Counted from the stretch's first letter, positions 50,691 through 62,954 are shown. The stretch is 64,000 nucleotides of DNA from Sipunculus nudus (GCA_026874595.1 CM049314.1:28535729-28599728), one strand, 5' to 3'. The notes: generated by a model from the sequence alone, not told the origin. Translations and numbers: made by a program.

Positions 50691-51119
50691 GCTTACTGGC
50701 GTCTTGACTGACTGGTAGCGATTCATTTGTATCTCTATATAAAAGAAGTAGAAAGCCGGTTTCAAAGTACTTCCGGAGACAAGTTCAAGAGAGCAAACGC
50801 ATGCCATGCATACCATGTAAGTAATCACCAAATATCGTATAATTTCATATTGGGCAAACTAACTTTCCATGAGAGGTTGTCAACTCATTAAATTATTCTA
50901 CAGCCTACTATATTAAATGGACAGGAAAGAAATAATAACTTCTCCACGGATATTATATGTCAAAAACATTCTTAAGGAATTTAAGATGTTTTCATACTGG
51001 TTTACACAAAAATTGGAAAATTAAAGGGTTTGAAAACTACTGCTATGGAAATGTTGTACCTGAATGCTCGAGACAAATGAAAAGAAAACTTAAATTAATG
51101 TCATATTTGTATTAATTAC

Positions 51120-51473
51120 AGATTGTTTAAAAAAGAACTTAACCTTGAGAATTACTTACTTTGAAAAACATTGAACGATGCATTGTGTAAATTCAGACTG
51201 AGTAACCATGAATTACCAGTTCATAGAGTAAGATTTTATAATATTGAAAGAAGCATGGGAATAAGTGAATTTTGCAATGTGTTAGGCGATGAAATTTATT
51301 ATTTATTTGAATGTAACAAGTTTCTTCAGTAAAGAGAACAATTGATTTCAGCTTGGTATTCTATTAACCCCAACACTATTCTAATATGAGCAACCCATGT
51401 CCATTGGTAACTATAGGAAACTTTGTAAATTGGCTTAATTTGTTACAACAATTATGGCTAAAATTTACTAATA
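51120..51473 (+). pseudogene. LINE reverse-transcriptase C-terminal relic
   Basis: The plus-strand frame reads LFKKELNLENYLL, stop, KTLNDALCKFRLSNHELPV, then FYNIERSMGISEFCNV and GDEIYYLFECNKF, stop, REQLISAWYSINPN, and finally KLCKLA, stop, FVTTIMAKIY. This resembles the C-terminal cysteine-containing region of bivalve non-LTR retrotransposon polyproteins (LCKFRLSNHxLP ... CxxC ... GDExHYLFxC). Several in-frame stops and at least one frame change show it is dead. The reverse-transcriptase catalytic part is missing, as expected of a 5'-truncated insertion. Confidence 0.7.
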
Positions 51474-53013
51474 ATTTAGTGGTTTTTATAATTATATTTT
51501 TTGTTCATCGTTCCAATTAATTCATACATTTTTTTGTATCCATTGTTTTGCACAATTGAGGTCTACTATTTTACATGATACCATTGTGTTAAACAAGGAT
51601 GTCATTATTTACATTCCTTTTATATTTATATTTACACAAGTATATAGTCATGTATTGTGATTTTACTGTTTGTAAAAGTCAACTGAGGGCAAATATAATC
51701 ATGAATTTATGTATTCTCAGTTACTCTGTATGAAAGACTATATGTCTTTCCTGTGTCTTGGGTGTAATAAAATTATGAGTTCTGATCGAGTTCAAGCGGA
51801 ACCTCTCTTGGCCGCTAGCTGCTTTACGTGTTGTGGGTCAGCTTTACATACGTTTCAGCTTGATGTCAAATAAATAAAACTGTTATATTCAAGTTGTAAC
51901 TTATAGACAAAATCATCAATAAATTTCTTTTTCTTTTTTTATTTTTATTTTTTTTTTTTTGGTTTCATGCGGCGTGTAATCCCGGTCTCGCATAGGCTAC
52001 TCCAAGTCTAAGGTAAATTGCCTTGTAATATACGTCAAATAAACAAACTATCAGCTATGAACTGAAGTACGAAGGCCTATGCATATAAATATCTTCTATC
52101 AAACTTGATTAATGAATACTAATTATAATTTTGCGAAATTTTGGTTCTCTTTGCTTTTAAGTCGGCAAAACAAAATCTCGGAAGTCCGAAGTTGAATGCC
52201 GGAAGCCTTCGGAAGCCATTTGATTTCAAAGTATACTTTTAAAAAATTACGATCACACCAACACTTTTCGTGTTAAAATGGAAGGTATAAACCCCCTTTG
52301 CAAAACCATAAAGTCTCCCAAACATTTATTCCCATATATTAAAATTAAAGCCTATTTAATTCGTCGGAAGCCATACGGAAGAAATTCGGAGGTGACAGAT
52401 GATGTTCAAAATGCATAAATCTCGAAAGTATTCCCATAGCACCAACCAGCAATGACACAGAAAAGGTCTTGTATCATTCCAAATTTTTAATTTAAGTAAA
52501 ATTTATGTATTTAAAGAAAAACATAATGTATTACTAACATAACAATGTATAAAATCTAAAAAATGTGAAAATATACATTCAAATGTATTACATTTTATAT
52601 CATATCGCAACGTTATATCTCAATATGGAATGTTATTCTAGAAAAATTAAAAACAAAACATTTAAAATTCCGCAATTATATCAAAATGGTGTAATAACAC
52701 TTTTCATTATATAAGAAAATAGATTAAAACATAAAAATGTAACAATTAATGTATCAAACTGCTGCATCCTTACAGGAACTAGTAAAACCGTAAGAAAAGT
52801 ATATTCACATTTGAACCCATTTTTTATCCATTAAGGTTCTATATACAGTATTAATGAAACTAATTTTTTATCCATGTATTAGGGTGCTAAATAAGGCTCG
52901 CATATAACTCTCCAAGGCTTGCTGAATACTGATCACCTAATGTATCAGGAAACATTTTTAGAAAATTTGCCTAATCCATTGTAAAAACACTTCCTAAATA
53001 TTTAGTAAATTTA
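51474..53013. other. Probable LINE 3' tail, then gene-free AT-rich stretch
   Basis: The AT-rich sequence to about 51800 ends in 'gggtgtaataaaattatg' and may be the LINE 3' untranslated tail. A T-rich run lies at 51927-51961. The rest shows nothing recognisable. Confidence 0.4.
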
Positions 53014-55652
53014 AACAAGTGGGCCATGGGCTATGACGCTCAGCTTAATTTGACTGGTTGCTTATTTCTTTTATTAATGTTATATACTGTCTTTGACATA
53101 TTGATCTGTTGAGAAATGGACAGAAAAATACAATTTCTGGATTCATAGGAGTCCTGTCAAGGACCTCCCTACATTTCACAATATAGGGTTCCAAGGAAAA
53201 TGGATACAATATGTACCCTGTATGTCTGGGAGCTCAAAATCATGTTTCTGGTCCATAGCTAACGGAATATAGGTCACCATGACCCAATTTCAGTTTTTCA
53301 AGGAGAATCGCCAAGGACTTTCCTGAATGCCATGTTAGAAGAGTTTAGGGCTAATGGATACAATGTGTGCCCTGTCTGACTGATTAAAATCATGTTTCTG
53401 GCCAGTAGCTTGCAGAATATAGGTCACCATGACCTAATTTCAGGTTTCCAAAGAGATTGGCTTAGAACTTCCCTGGCTTTTGTGTTAAAAGATTCTAGAC
53501 TGAACTGACACGATTTGTGCCTATCTGACATTCATGGTGCTCATATGAAATCATATTCCCCATAGGTTGCACAATACAGGTCACCGTGACCTTATTTTAA
53601 ATTTCAAAGGAGATATACCCTGGACTAAGGTTTAGTGCATACAGTTTGTACCCATCTGATGTTAAAGGTACTTAAATCATGTCTGTGGCCTGTCACATGC
53701 AGGTTTCCAGTGGGATTTGCCAAGATCTCACTGGAAATTGTGTTCGAAAATTTTAGGGCTTAAGGATTCAATTTGTACCCTGACTGTATTTGACATGTAT
53801 TATAAGAATTAAGTTACCTAATTTCAAGATTCAGAGAAGACTTGCCAAAGACCTCCCTAGACTTTGCATTATAAGGTTCAAAGGAAAATAGATACAATTT
53901 TACCTTGTCTGTCTGGATGCTCAAATTTATATATATATATATTTTTTTCCCATAGTTCATAGGATATAGCCTGTGCACCATGACATAATTTTTGGTTTCC
54001 AAAGAGATTTGCCTATAACCTCCGCGGATGTTTCTGTAGAATATTCTAAGTCTAATGGATACAATTTATGCACCACTTGTCAGGGTGCTCAAAATCATTT
54101 TTTTTCTGCCGAAGTTGTTTAAACATAGGTCACTATCACCTTATTTCAGGTTTCCAAAGAGATGTGCCAAGAATCTCCCTGGCTTTTGTGTTAGAAGATT
54201 CTGAACTTAACAGACACGATTTGTGCCTATCTGACATTCATGGTGCTCATACGACGTCTTTTTTTCTATAGGTTGCAGAATAGGTCACCATAATAGAAGA
54301 TTCTGGGCCTAATGGATACAACTTGTGCCCCGTCTGACTGTCTGGATGCTCAAAACCATTTTTTGGCCCATAGGTCACAGAAAATAGGTTACCATGACTT
54401 ACTTTCAGGTTTCCAAGGACATTTGCCTAGGACCGCCCTGATTTTATGTTAGAAGATTATAGGTCTAATGTATACAATTTGTGCCCAATCTGGCTGTCTG
54501 GATGCTTATATGACACCTTATCCTGTAGGTCGGAAAATATAGTTCATGATGACCTTATTTCAGGTTTCCAAGGAAATTTGCCAAAGACGTCTCAGAATTT
54601 ACATTAGAAGATTCTAGGCCTGACAGATACAATTTGTGCCCTGCCTAATTTTCTGGGCGCTCAAAATCCTCTTTCGGCCCGTAGGTTACAAAATGTAGGT
54701 CACCATGACCTAATTTCAGGTTTGCAACGAGATTTGCCTAGAAACTCCCAGGATGTTGCGATAGGAGATTCTGGCCCTAAACATACGATTTGTGCTCATC
54801 TGACATTCAGGGTGCTCAAAATACATCCACAATCGTTTAAATATGTGGGGCCTGACTTTGAACTTTAACCCTGTGACCCCAATATCAATTCTTGCGTTAG
54901 AAGTTGGCCATATATAAGTTAAGTTTAAATTCCATATGTCAACCCAAAGTAGAGTTATCATCAGGAAACAATAAATTTCATGGACATACAGAGAGACGAA
55001 CAGACGGACGGACAGGGTGATTAATATAGGGCATCCACTTATTCAAGCGGGGCTCTAATACACAACACAAGTTTTAAGGGCGAATATGGAACCACAGTAG
55101 AAAATCTGATAGTATCAATACAATTGGCAGCCTCAAAATAAAGGAAACTGAATCAAAAATAGATCAAAAATAAAAAAAGTACAAGATGGCATCACTAGTC
55201 TTCAGGAACTGTAGAAACCAATCATATTCAATAATCGTACTGGGTTTCAGGACACTGAACGAAACCACAGCTGAGAAACTGACATAACTGCTGTCATTTA
55301 ACGGTCTCGAAAACGGAAAAACTGACAAAACAAGTCATGGCCAATATTCGAGGCAAGATTCATAACAATCCATGCATTGATTACTAAGATACTGGAATTT
55401 TTGTATCTTTTTTTAAAATATTCTCGGGGGGGGGGGGGTACTTACAATAGCTCCGAGGATTTAGGATAGACTGACATCTTATCAGGTTTCCAAGGAGATT
55501 TTTGATTGACCTCCACAGATGTACACATGGAAGTTTCTAGGTCCTGCGGTTACGATTTGTGCCCTGCTAACGCACGACCGGACGCCCGGACGGGCGAGGG
55601 ACAAAGCGCCATACCCATACCTCAGATAAATTTCAGTCAGCTGAGCTAAAAA
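53014..55652 (+). repeat. Helentron-like composite element with ~155-bp cores, upstream of LRR-Ig gene 2
   Basis: Left end ACAAGTGGGCCATGGGC and GACGCTCAGCTTA (53014-53046). About ten core units follow at about 155 bp, marked by AGGTCAC near 53271, 53421, 53578, 54127, 54282, 54541 and 54697. A GACGG microsatellite lies near 54990-55015, then one decayed 340-bp-type unit with poly-G (55426-55438), and the right end GTCAGCTGAGC (55636-55646). It ends about 170 bp before the LRR-Ig gene. Confidence 0.75.
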
Positions 55653-55711
55653 TTGCACAAATACCTACTGAGGGGTTGATATATACACCAGAGGGGTAAA
55701 CATATAACATC

Positions 55712-55722
55712 ACTTCCTGGTT
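55712..55722. promoter_or_regulatory. Conserved ETS-like site upstream of LRR-Ig gene 2
   Basis: ACTTCCTGGTT, identical to the 11-mer upstream of gene 1, lies 113 bp before the ATG. Flanking sequence differs apart from a TATA-rich stretch just upstream in both genes. Confidence 0.4.
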
Positions 55723-55824
55723 CTGCATCTATATCCTAAATAGATAAGAGGTTATAACCAAGCGGTAAACATGCAACTCACTGGCAGGCCTAATATCTAC
55801 GCCAGCTGCTTATAACCGTTCATC

Positions 55825-57132
55825 ATGGATACACGGGAAGTTATTGTTAAAGTGCTTTCCACGGTAATTTTTATTTTACAACATTTTATACATGGCGGTG
55901 ACTCATATGCATGTAAAAGTGTTGAAAATTGCATTTTAAATAAGTCGAGTGCATGGAACGGGACACTATATTCAGAAATCCTTGAGGGTGTGACTGCCTT
56001 GAAGACCGTAAACCTGTCAAAGTGTAATGTGCTCTCACTTGGGAAATATGCTTTTCCTGGGGAGACGGCGGCGACGCACTTGTATCTATCATCAAACTAT
56101 ATTAAGAAGATCACAAAGCATCATTTTTTAAACCTAAATGAACTTGAGGAAATGTACATAGATAACAACAGAATTGCGGATATTGGGACCGAGTCATTCC
56201 TTAATTTGTCAACATTGAAAGTCTTAGCCTTGAGCCACAATAATATCACGGATCTACGGACTCAAGCATTCAAAGGATTGGTAAATCTGCAGTACTTAGA
56301 TCTGAGTCATAATCACATAACTGCTTTCCTGTCAGATCATTTCACCGTACTCTCAAGACTGGTCACACTGCGTCTCTCAAATAATCACATAATGAAGATA
56401 GAAACGGATGCTAGTTTGCCAGACACTATTGATTGGCTTGATCTCACAGCGAACAAACTGCGTGGTCTCCCTTATTTTACGTCATGTAATGCGACTATCA
56501 CCTTAATCGATAATAACATTCACTGTGGTTGTATAGTTCCAAACAAAACCTTTTATAATTCAAATAACTGTAGGATGCAGTTTAAATGTTCTTCTCCGAC
56601 GCATCTTGGACAGATAATACAAGACGTGAACATCAGTTACAGTTACTATGGGTGTAACAATCTGACTGTGATTGATACATCCAGTGTAGAGGAAAACGAC
56701 CTTCCAATGCCCTTGGACTTGATTGATATTTTTGGCTTTTGCAATATCTCTGCTCCACATCTTGACTATAACGGCACTCACATTAACTGTCGCGGATTTG
56801 CTAACCCTGCTCCTGTTCTAGAATTGCACAAATCTGGGAAGATGGAATGGTCCGAAATTCCAGTTGGAGATGGACCTGGATTCACGTATTTGTCCAGATT
56901 CAACGATTCTCCACAAGGCAATTACACGTGCGTATCTAGGAATAACGTAACAAAGGAAGAGCTCAATGCCACTCTTTTGGTTTCTGGTAACGAGAATGAG
57001 AATACAAGGAACAGTTCTGAGGAAACCAGAGTCATCATTCAAGACATTGCGTTTTGTCCACCCAGTGTATTATTACTGTTTTTTGCTTCGGCCGCCCTGA
57101 TTCTCAGTTGTTACCTTTGTTCAAACGCATAG
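55825..57132 (+). CDS. Intronless LRR-Ig cell-surface protein (paralogue 2)
   Basis: Same architecture and exact length (435 residues) as the gene at 2353-3660: signal peptide (1 to about 27), Cys30/Cys36, seven leucine-rich repeats (about 58-218, e.g. LKVLALSHNN and LQYLDLSHN), a capping domain with Cys234, 236, 249, 255 and 277, an Ig domain with Cys322 and Cys369 (GNYTC), and a hydrophobic tail ending LCSNA. It is likely a glycosylated surface receptor or adhesion protein; the ligand is unknown. Residues 1-170 share only 71 positions with the paralogue, while 171-435 share 201 of 265. The last 113 bases of the coding sequence differ at only three positions. The frame is open throughout and no intron is needed. 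As in paralogue 1, the usual Ig core tryptophan is absent. Confidence 0.9.
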   Translation: MDTREVIVKVLSTVIFILQHFIHGGDSYACKSVENCILNKSSAWNGTLYSEILEGVTALKTVNLSKCNVLSLGKYAFPGETAATHLYLSSNYIKKITKHHFLNLNELEEMYIDNNRIADIGTESFLNLSTLKVLALSHNNITDLRTQAFKGLVNLQYLDLSHNHITAFLSDHFTVLSRLVTLRLSNNHIMKIETDASLPDTIDWLDLTANKLRGLPYFTSCNATITLIDNNIHCGCIVPNKTFYNSNNCRMQFKCSSPTHLGQIIQDVNISYSYYGCNNLTVIDTSSVEENDLPMPLDLIDIFGFCNISAPHLDYNGTHINCRGFANPAPVLELHKSGKMEWSEIPVGDGPGFTYLSRFNDSPQGNYTCVSRNNVTKEELNATLLVSGNENENTRNSSEETRVIIQDIAFCPPSVLLLFFASAALILSCYLCSNA

Positions 57133-57540
57133 CGGGATGGACTTCCATCTGGGGATCCTTCGAGAATCATAATTAATGTAAAGCCATTGCAGAATGAAAT
57201 ACATTCTAAGACACATGAACTTGCATTAGCGACTGTATTACAGTGTGGTTTTCAGAGCTGATCTTTCACATATGATCTGGAATAATATTTATATCCTGGA
57301 GTGCATTCTTGCTGTTCAACCATGGTTGTAAAGTCATTGAGAGCTCCGAGATAACTGATCATTTCTATTAGAAATATATAGCTATTCTTTCCTCTTTTAA
57401 AGAAATTATTTAAAAAAACTTTAATCATTGTGACAACCAGAAAAAAAAAACTGGGCTCAAGAATAATAAGTCAAAGTCTGTTATTGCAGGCTGAAAAAAA
57501 CATTTATTTGGTGGGTTTCCAGTTTATTAGTTGTTGACAC
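57133..57540 (+). other. 3' UTR and flank of gene 2, homologous to that of gene 1
   Basis: Aligns with 3661-4065 and stops matching after 'gggtttccagtttattag'. No AATAAA occurs at the position of the first one in gene 1. Confidence 0.75.
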
Positions 57541-60500
57541 AATATAACCATTTTGCGAATTATATATTTATTGTAGAAAATTAAATGCGAATAAATAAAC
57601 AAAGAACATAAACTCTGATTTCTGGTAATTCATAAACCACACTCTCGTTAATTAATACGAATGCAAAATGAACGAATATGATATATATAAATATATATAT
57701 ATATATATTTATAACCCTACAAGAACACTTTCGTGAAAAAATAGTTCCAGGAAGAACCTTCCTGTAGGGTTCTCAGAGGAATCAACGTTTAACTTTCTTC
57801 ACTCACTTGCTACAAAGGTAACATATTGTATGTTTCCATAAGCCATTAAAAAAATTAAATAAATCTATTCTCATTAGGGTCACCTTCCTGTATTTTTATA
57901 TTAAATATAAAGTAAAAGTCTTTTTTTTGTTTAGCTACAGAAAGTGAAGAAATGTGTTCAGCTTTCACAGGCAAGTAGAAATAGTTAGCGATCAAATGGC
58001 AGACGAATAATCTATATTAATATGATGCTAATGGCTATATGATGCCGATGGAAGATTGCAGCAGTACATCTGAGAATGTTGCAATATATGTGATATGACT
58101 TGACAAACATGCAAACACATACAACTGATACATTTGCCATCGAACGAAGATGAATTCTGATACAGGTGCCATTTTGATTTAATTAGACTCAAATTATGTT
58201 CATTTATACCCCCTAAAACAAAATGAATTCTCGTCTAAGTTGTAAATATTGGGCCTTGTCGTGAAACAAGGGGGAAAATAAAAAAATGTGTTGATAACGG
58301 CAGTTTCGCTTTTATTTTTTCATGATGAAAGCCAAATATTGGTAACTAAAATGATGAAGATGCTGATATAGACAGAGCAAACAAATAACAAACCAGGGAA
58401 GTAAAACATAAATATATACATCCCAAGTCTGTGAATGTGAGCGGCTACTTATGGAAGTCCTCATTAGATAACCGTTGACAAAATATGTAAAAACTGACGA
58501 AAGTCATAGAGAATGGTGTTTGTGTTGGGGGTGGGGGGGGGGGGGGAGGGTTCAAGTAAGACTCAGCTGTCTGCAATGCTTTTCGACCCCGCTATAAACA
58601 TATATAAATATTTTTGAGAGACCAGTTTGTTTTCCTTGCATGTGACAGCTTTGTCCTTGGTATGTACAGCTAACATAATACACTCTACAAAAATGTACAT
58701 GATCTGTTATCATGCAAGTACCATAAAATTATATGCAAACAGATACAACTGTTACATTTGCCACGAATAAAGAAAAAAATCCGTAAAGGTGCCATTTTTA
58801 TTTTAAACCCAAACCCAAATTATGCTCACATAATCCCCCTTCAACTAAGTAAAATCTTGCATAAGTTGTAAATATTGGGCCTTGTCGTAAACCAGGGGGG
58901 GGGGATAAAAAAGCATAAGAATAAAGAAGCATATTATTTTTATAATGTATAACAGCTGATTTGCAGAACATTTGATCATCTCATCTTCATCTACACCTGA
59001 GTGTTTAATTTGTTTATTTGTTTTACCCTCGATCTGCAGATTTCTTTAAAACATACGTACTAATCGAATCATGTGTTAAGTTTCTTTTCAAATAGGAGAA
59101 CAGCTACATTGAAAGTGGTGGTCATTATGACAAAAACAGTACCCAAATTGAATTTTCTGGGTCAAAATACCCCGGAATTCATGTACTGGATGACCCTCTC
59201 TGTCAAATGTAAGGGTAATTATGGCAATTTTGCGATTTTTGCATTATTTGGCGGTCATTTTGGTTTATGCTAATTAGCAAAAATTCCTTCAGGCTGACAG
59301 AAGGCCAACCAATATATTGTTCACACCTGAAAAAACAAAATCCACAAAGAAAAAAAACTTCAGACCATAAAACAAGGTTGAGTCCGGTGGCGACCGGACT
59401 ATGCCGAAAGCTGAGGTTCCTGGACGTGGCTTCCATTATTGGCTAAAGCGGAGGATGTCCATTCTGGCACATGCGACCGTCCTTCAGTTCCAAATATGTA
59501 TACTTCGACATATATTGTTTCTACTTGGTTTAGTAACAAATACATGACTTTTATTTATGACTTTTTGTTTATTATGTTGTTACCATGGTAACGGGCCATA
59601 TGACCACAACCACCACCGGATCAATGGCAGGGAAGAAGATTCTGATAGCTGAGGTTTCTGGCTAACTAGATATTTTTTTTGCTAGCCTATAGTCAATATA
59701 GTATGTCTATAACTGTACTTCACTCAAGTATCTGGAACATGTACAATCACGTATAATTACACGAATGGGTAACATAAGTTTCAGTTACCTTGGACGTAAC
59801 GATTGACCTGCTATAGAAGAACATAATCTTCAATTCTTTTCGGACATGTTTGGTTTAATAGGGTTTTGCATGGACGACGTTTGAATTATATTCTTGTTAA
59901 AGCTAATGGAAGCTGACTACGGTAAATACATCTTCGTAGCTAGAAATAAAGTAACCATGAAAGCGCTATCGTCAATTTTAGATTCCTATTATAAATGAGA
60001 ATTAAAAAAAAATAGAAATCAGAAACGTCAGACAAGAGTAGTGATCCTGTCTTTGGCGTATGCTGCAATGATGCTCAGTGTTACAGGCATTTGTTTTGAA
60101 TTATGTGTATATTTAATATCACCTTGTGTTTAAAGGTTTTTACGTAAGTTAATATTGAATGGTGGGATGCGGGTTGATTAGGTTTGGGTGCAGATTCAGG
60201 TTTTTGCGGGGGAGACGCGCTCTGTGTTTCTTTTTAATTTGGCAGCGTGTCTAAAGACTAGATATATAGTATACAACCTCAACTATCTCGATTTCGAGAC
60301 AGTATAATAGTGCACTTTATTTTATTATCTCATGCTAGGTCAAAATACATAGTAGAAAAGACGGCATATGTACACCAGGCAAGACAACACTATCAACGCA
60401 GAGTCTCCCTTATTTGGCATATTTATAACCTATGAGAGGGTATCACATACCGTCGTAGGGAGTACAATACAGTGCTAGACAATGCTATTCGGGGTAAGTT

Positions 60501-62954
60501 ATGGCTTGCAGCCACGTACAACGAAACAGTAAAAATAAACAGGTTTTACCATACTGCCAAAAAGATGTTGCGTTGCTAATGTCCTTTTTTCTCTATATGT
60601 AACCCTCCGTATCAATAAAGTAGAGACTAAAACTAATTTGAGGGAAGTACATGTATCAATAACAATGAATGCGTGTGTTTAACGTTTACGAGAGCTCCTG
60701 TGTTTTTTTTTAAATTTAAAATCACCGTTTTCCAAATTAAAAATACTCTTCCATTAAAAAAAATATCCTATGTGAGGTTTGTATGGAATACTTTTTTTTT
60801 ATGGACAGTGCAAAGTTTAAAAAATAGGTATTATTTGCATTATTTCATATAAGCTAATGCTATACTCATCCTAACATTTAGGTCAGATATAGGTTACCGA
60901 TATAAGAATATGTTTGATTATACTGTATTATCAATTATGAATAACCATCGATGTATTTGTATTGCTGGATTTTGCCAGAGAAAAAGCAAATAAAGCGTGT
61001 ACCCTTAATTATCTTAATATCATGCTTATTTGAACATATAGCAAAGCTTATTTCTGAATTATGCCTTCATATTATACTAAACCGGACTTCCTGGTCCATT
61101 TCTGTCACGAATTAAGCAAGTTATGTATGTTTATTTTTGTGTAATTACATGATCATACAAACATGATCATACCAACAGTACTCCAAATCTGCTTTTTTGA
61201 ACGCCAATATATTTTTTAAAGAATGGAACGAATTTTATCATTTACATAAATAAATGTAACTTTCAAACATTTCAAAGAATGAACCGTTTTGTATGAATTT
61301 TACTTACAACAGAATTTTAGAACAAATGCAACTGACATTAATGCATTTAAAGCCTTTCTGGGCCAATTCAACAAGACTTGCATGATGATAGAGCTTAGCA
61401 TTAATGCATCACATGCATCTGCTATTTATTTTTTTCTGCATTATAATATATTCCCAGGTCATCATATCTCTTAATATCAATTGCATCTTTCATAATGATA
61501 TGTTTTAATATATTAATTTTATTCAAAATATAATATAATACATGGAAATATATATTTACCTACATATATAATTTACAAATATAATATTATATTATATAAT
61601 ACATATACCTATTTCTTTATAAATTTTATTTATTATATTTTCTTAAATTATAATAGTTAATACCTATAATGTAACATAATGTTTGCTGTTAAAGATTATG
61701 TCAGAGTATCATTACCTTTTTTACTTTATATTCAATAATGTGTTCTGATCATAATATAATGTGATATAACATATATAAGAGGCACATGTCAAGTCTAAAA
61801 TTTGGCATTCTGTATTGATTTTAATGCATCTCAGTTAAATGAAAATTAATCAAACAGTTATATTATGATAGATACTTGAGTAAAAATTGAGCGAATGTGG
61901 TTGTTTGATTTCTTAGTTTTAAGCCAACAATGTTTGAAACAAGTACGTACCCCGGATTTGGTTTGACCTATTTTGTCAGAACAGAATGTCATTCACATTC
62001 CTTCCTGTTTTGACATAAGTGATCTTATTTCTGTTTACCTTTAATTTAAATTTTAGCTGATTTCTTTGGAGTGGTGTATTTTTTTTCTGAGAGAATATAA
62101 AAATGCAAATTTGAAGAAAACATAAATCTACATGGATGATCAATCAAAAATAGGCGGCTGGTGATATTTACATGCATATTCACAAGGAACTTACAAATCT
62201 GTACCATGTGTTACACATTACATGTAAGCTAGGTATACTGCATTAAAAAGATATATATATTATAATCAATTCAAACTGATTAAACTTGTTTTATTTGACC
62301 ATTATTCTCTCAATATATATTCTTTCAGCTAGGTTCAACTTTCTTAATCTGTTCAATGTTATATACTTTAATGGGTGTAAGATGAATATATCATCAATAA
62401 ATTCAGGGTCTAAACGATAATGACACTTTATATTAACATTCATGTTCAGACATGTTATATTAGATAAAGGAAATACTGTTTGTTCCTCAGACACTCTTTC
62501 CGAAAATCAGCGCGGGATTGCGATTTGTTTCGGCTTTTTAAACTTTAATAAATCTTTGATAAAAATATACGATCAGTGGACAAGTTAACGATAACACAAT
62601 TATTGCTTAAAAGGGAAAAGCACATAAAAAGAAAACGACATTAAATCAAAATGTTATCATTATTTTTACATGAAAGAAAAGTACTAGAAGCAGGAGCCCA
62701 AAATCGCTTAAATATCTACTGAAATCCCAAACAACAAGCATGAGTGATTTTGATACCGAATACCAGTGAATACAAACTAACACCCATCAAATTAGTCTCA
62801 TACACAGACATACGGTGGCGCTCCTTAACCCTCACTGAGCCTGCAGAAGAGGACAACATAAACCACCGAATTAGCATGCGGAAGGTTACCAAGTAGTCCG
62901 AAGAGCTGTGAACAGGTCAAGCTATTCCATTCTTTTAACAGCCACGTAACAATC
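57541..62954. other. Gene-free stretch with one diverged direct duplication
   Basis: 58050-58290 and 58670-58905 are a diverged direct repeat sharing 'aagttgtaaatattgggcct', 'catttgcca' and 'ggtgccattttt'. Both copies end at a G-rich tract; longer poly-G runs lie near 58527-58546 and 58895-58904. 61490-61780 is extremely AT-rich. No gene is supported. Confidence 0.5.
59579..59592. promoter_or_regulatory. Perfect X-box (RFX-type) palindrome
   Basis: GTTACCATGGTAAC is a perfect 14-bp palindrome and fits the RFX consensus GTNRCC-RGYAAC. No gene is identified beside it, so function is open. Confidence 0.4.
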
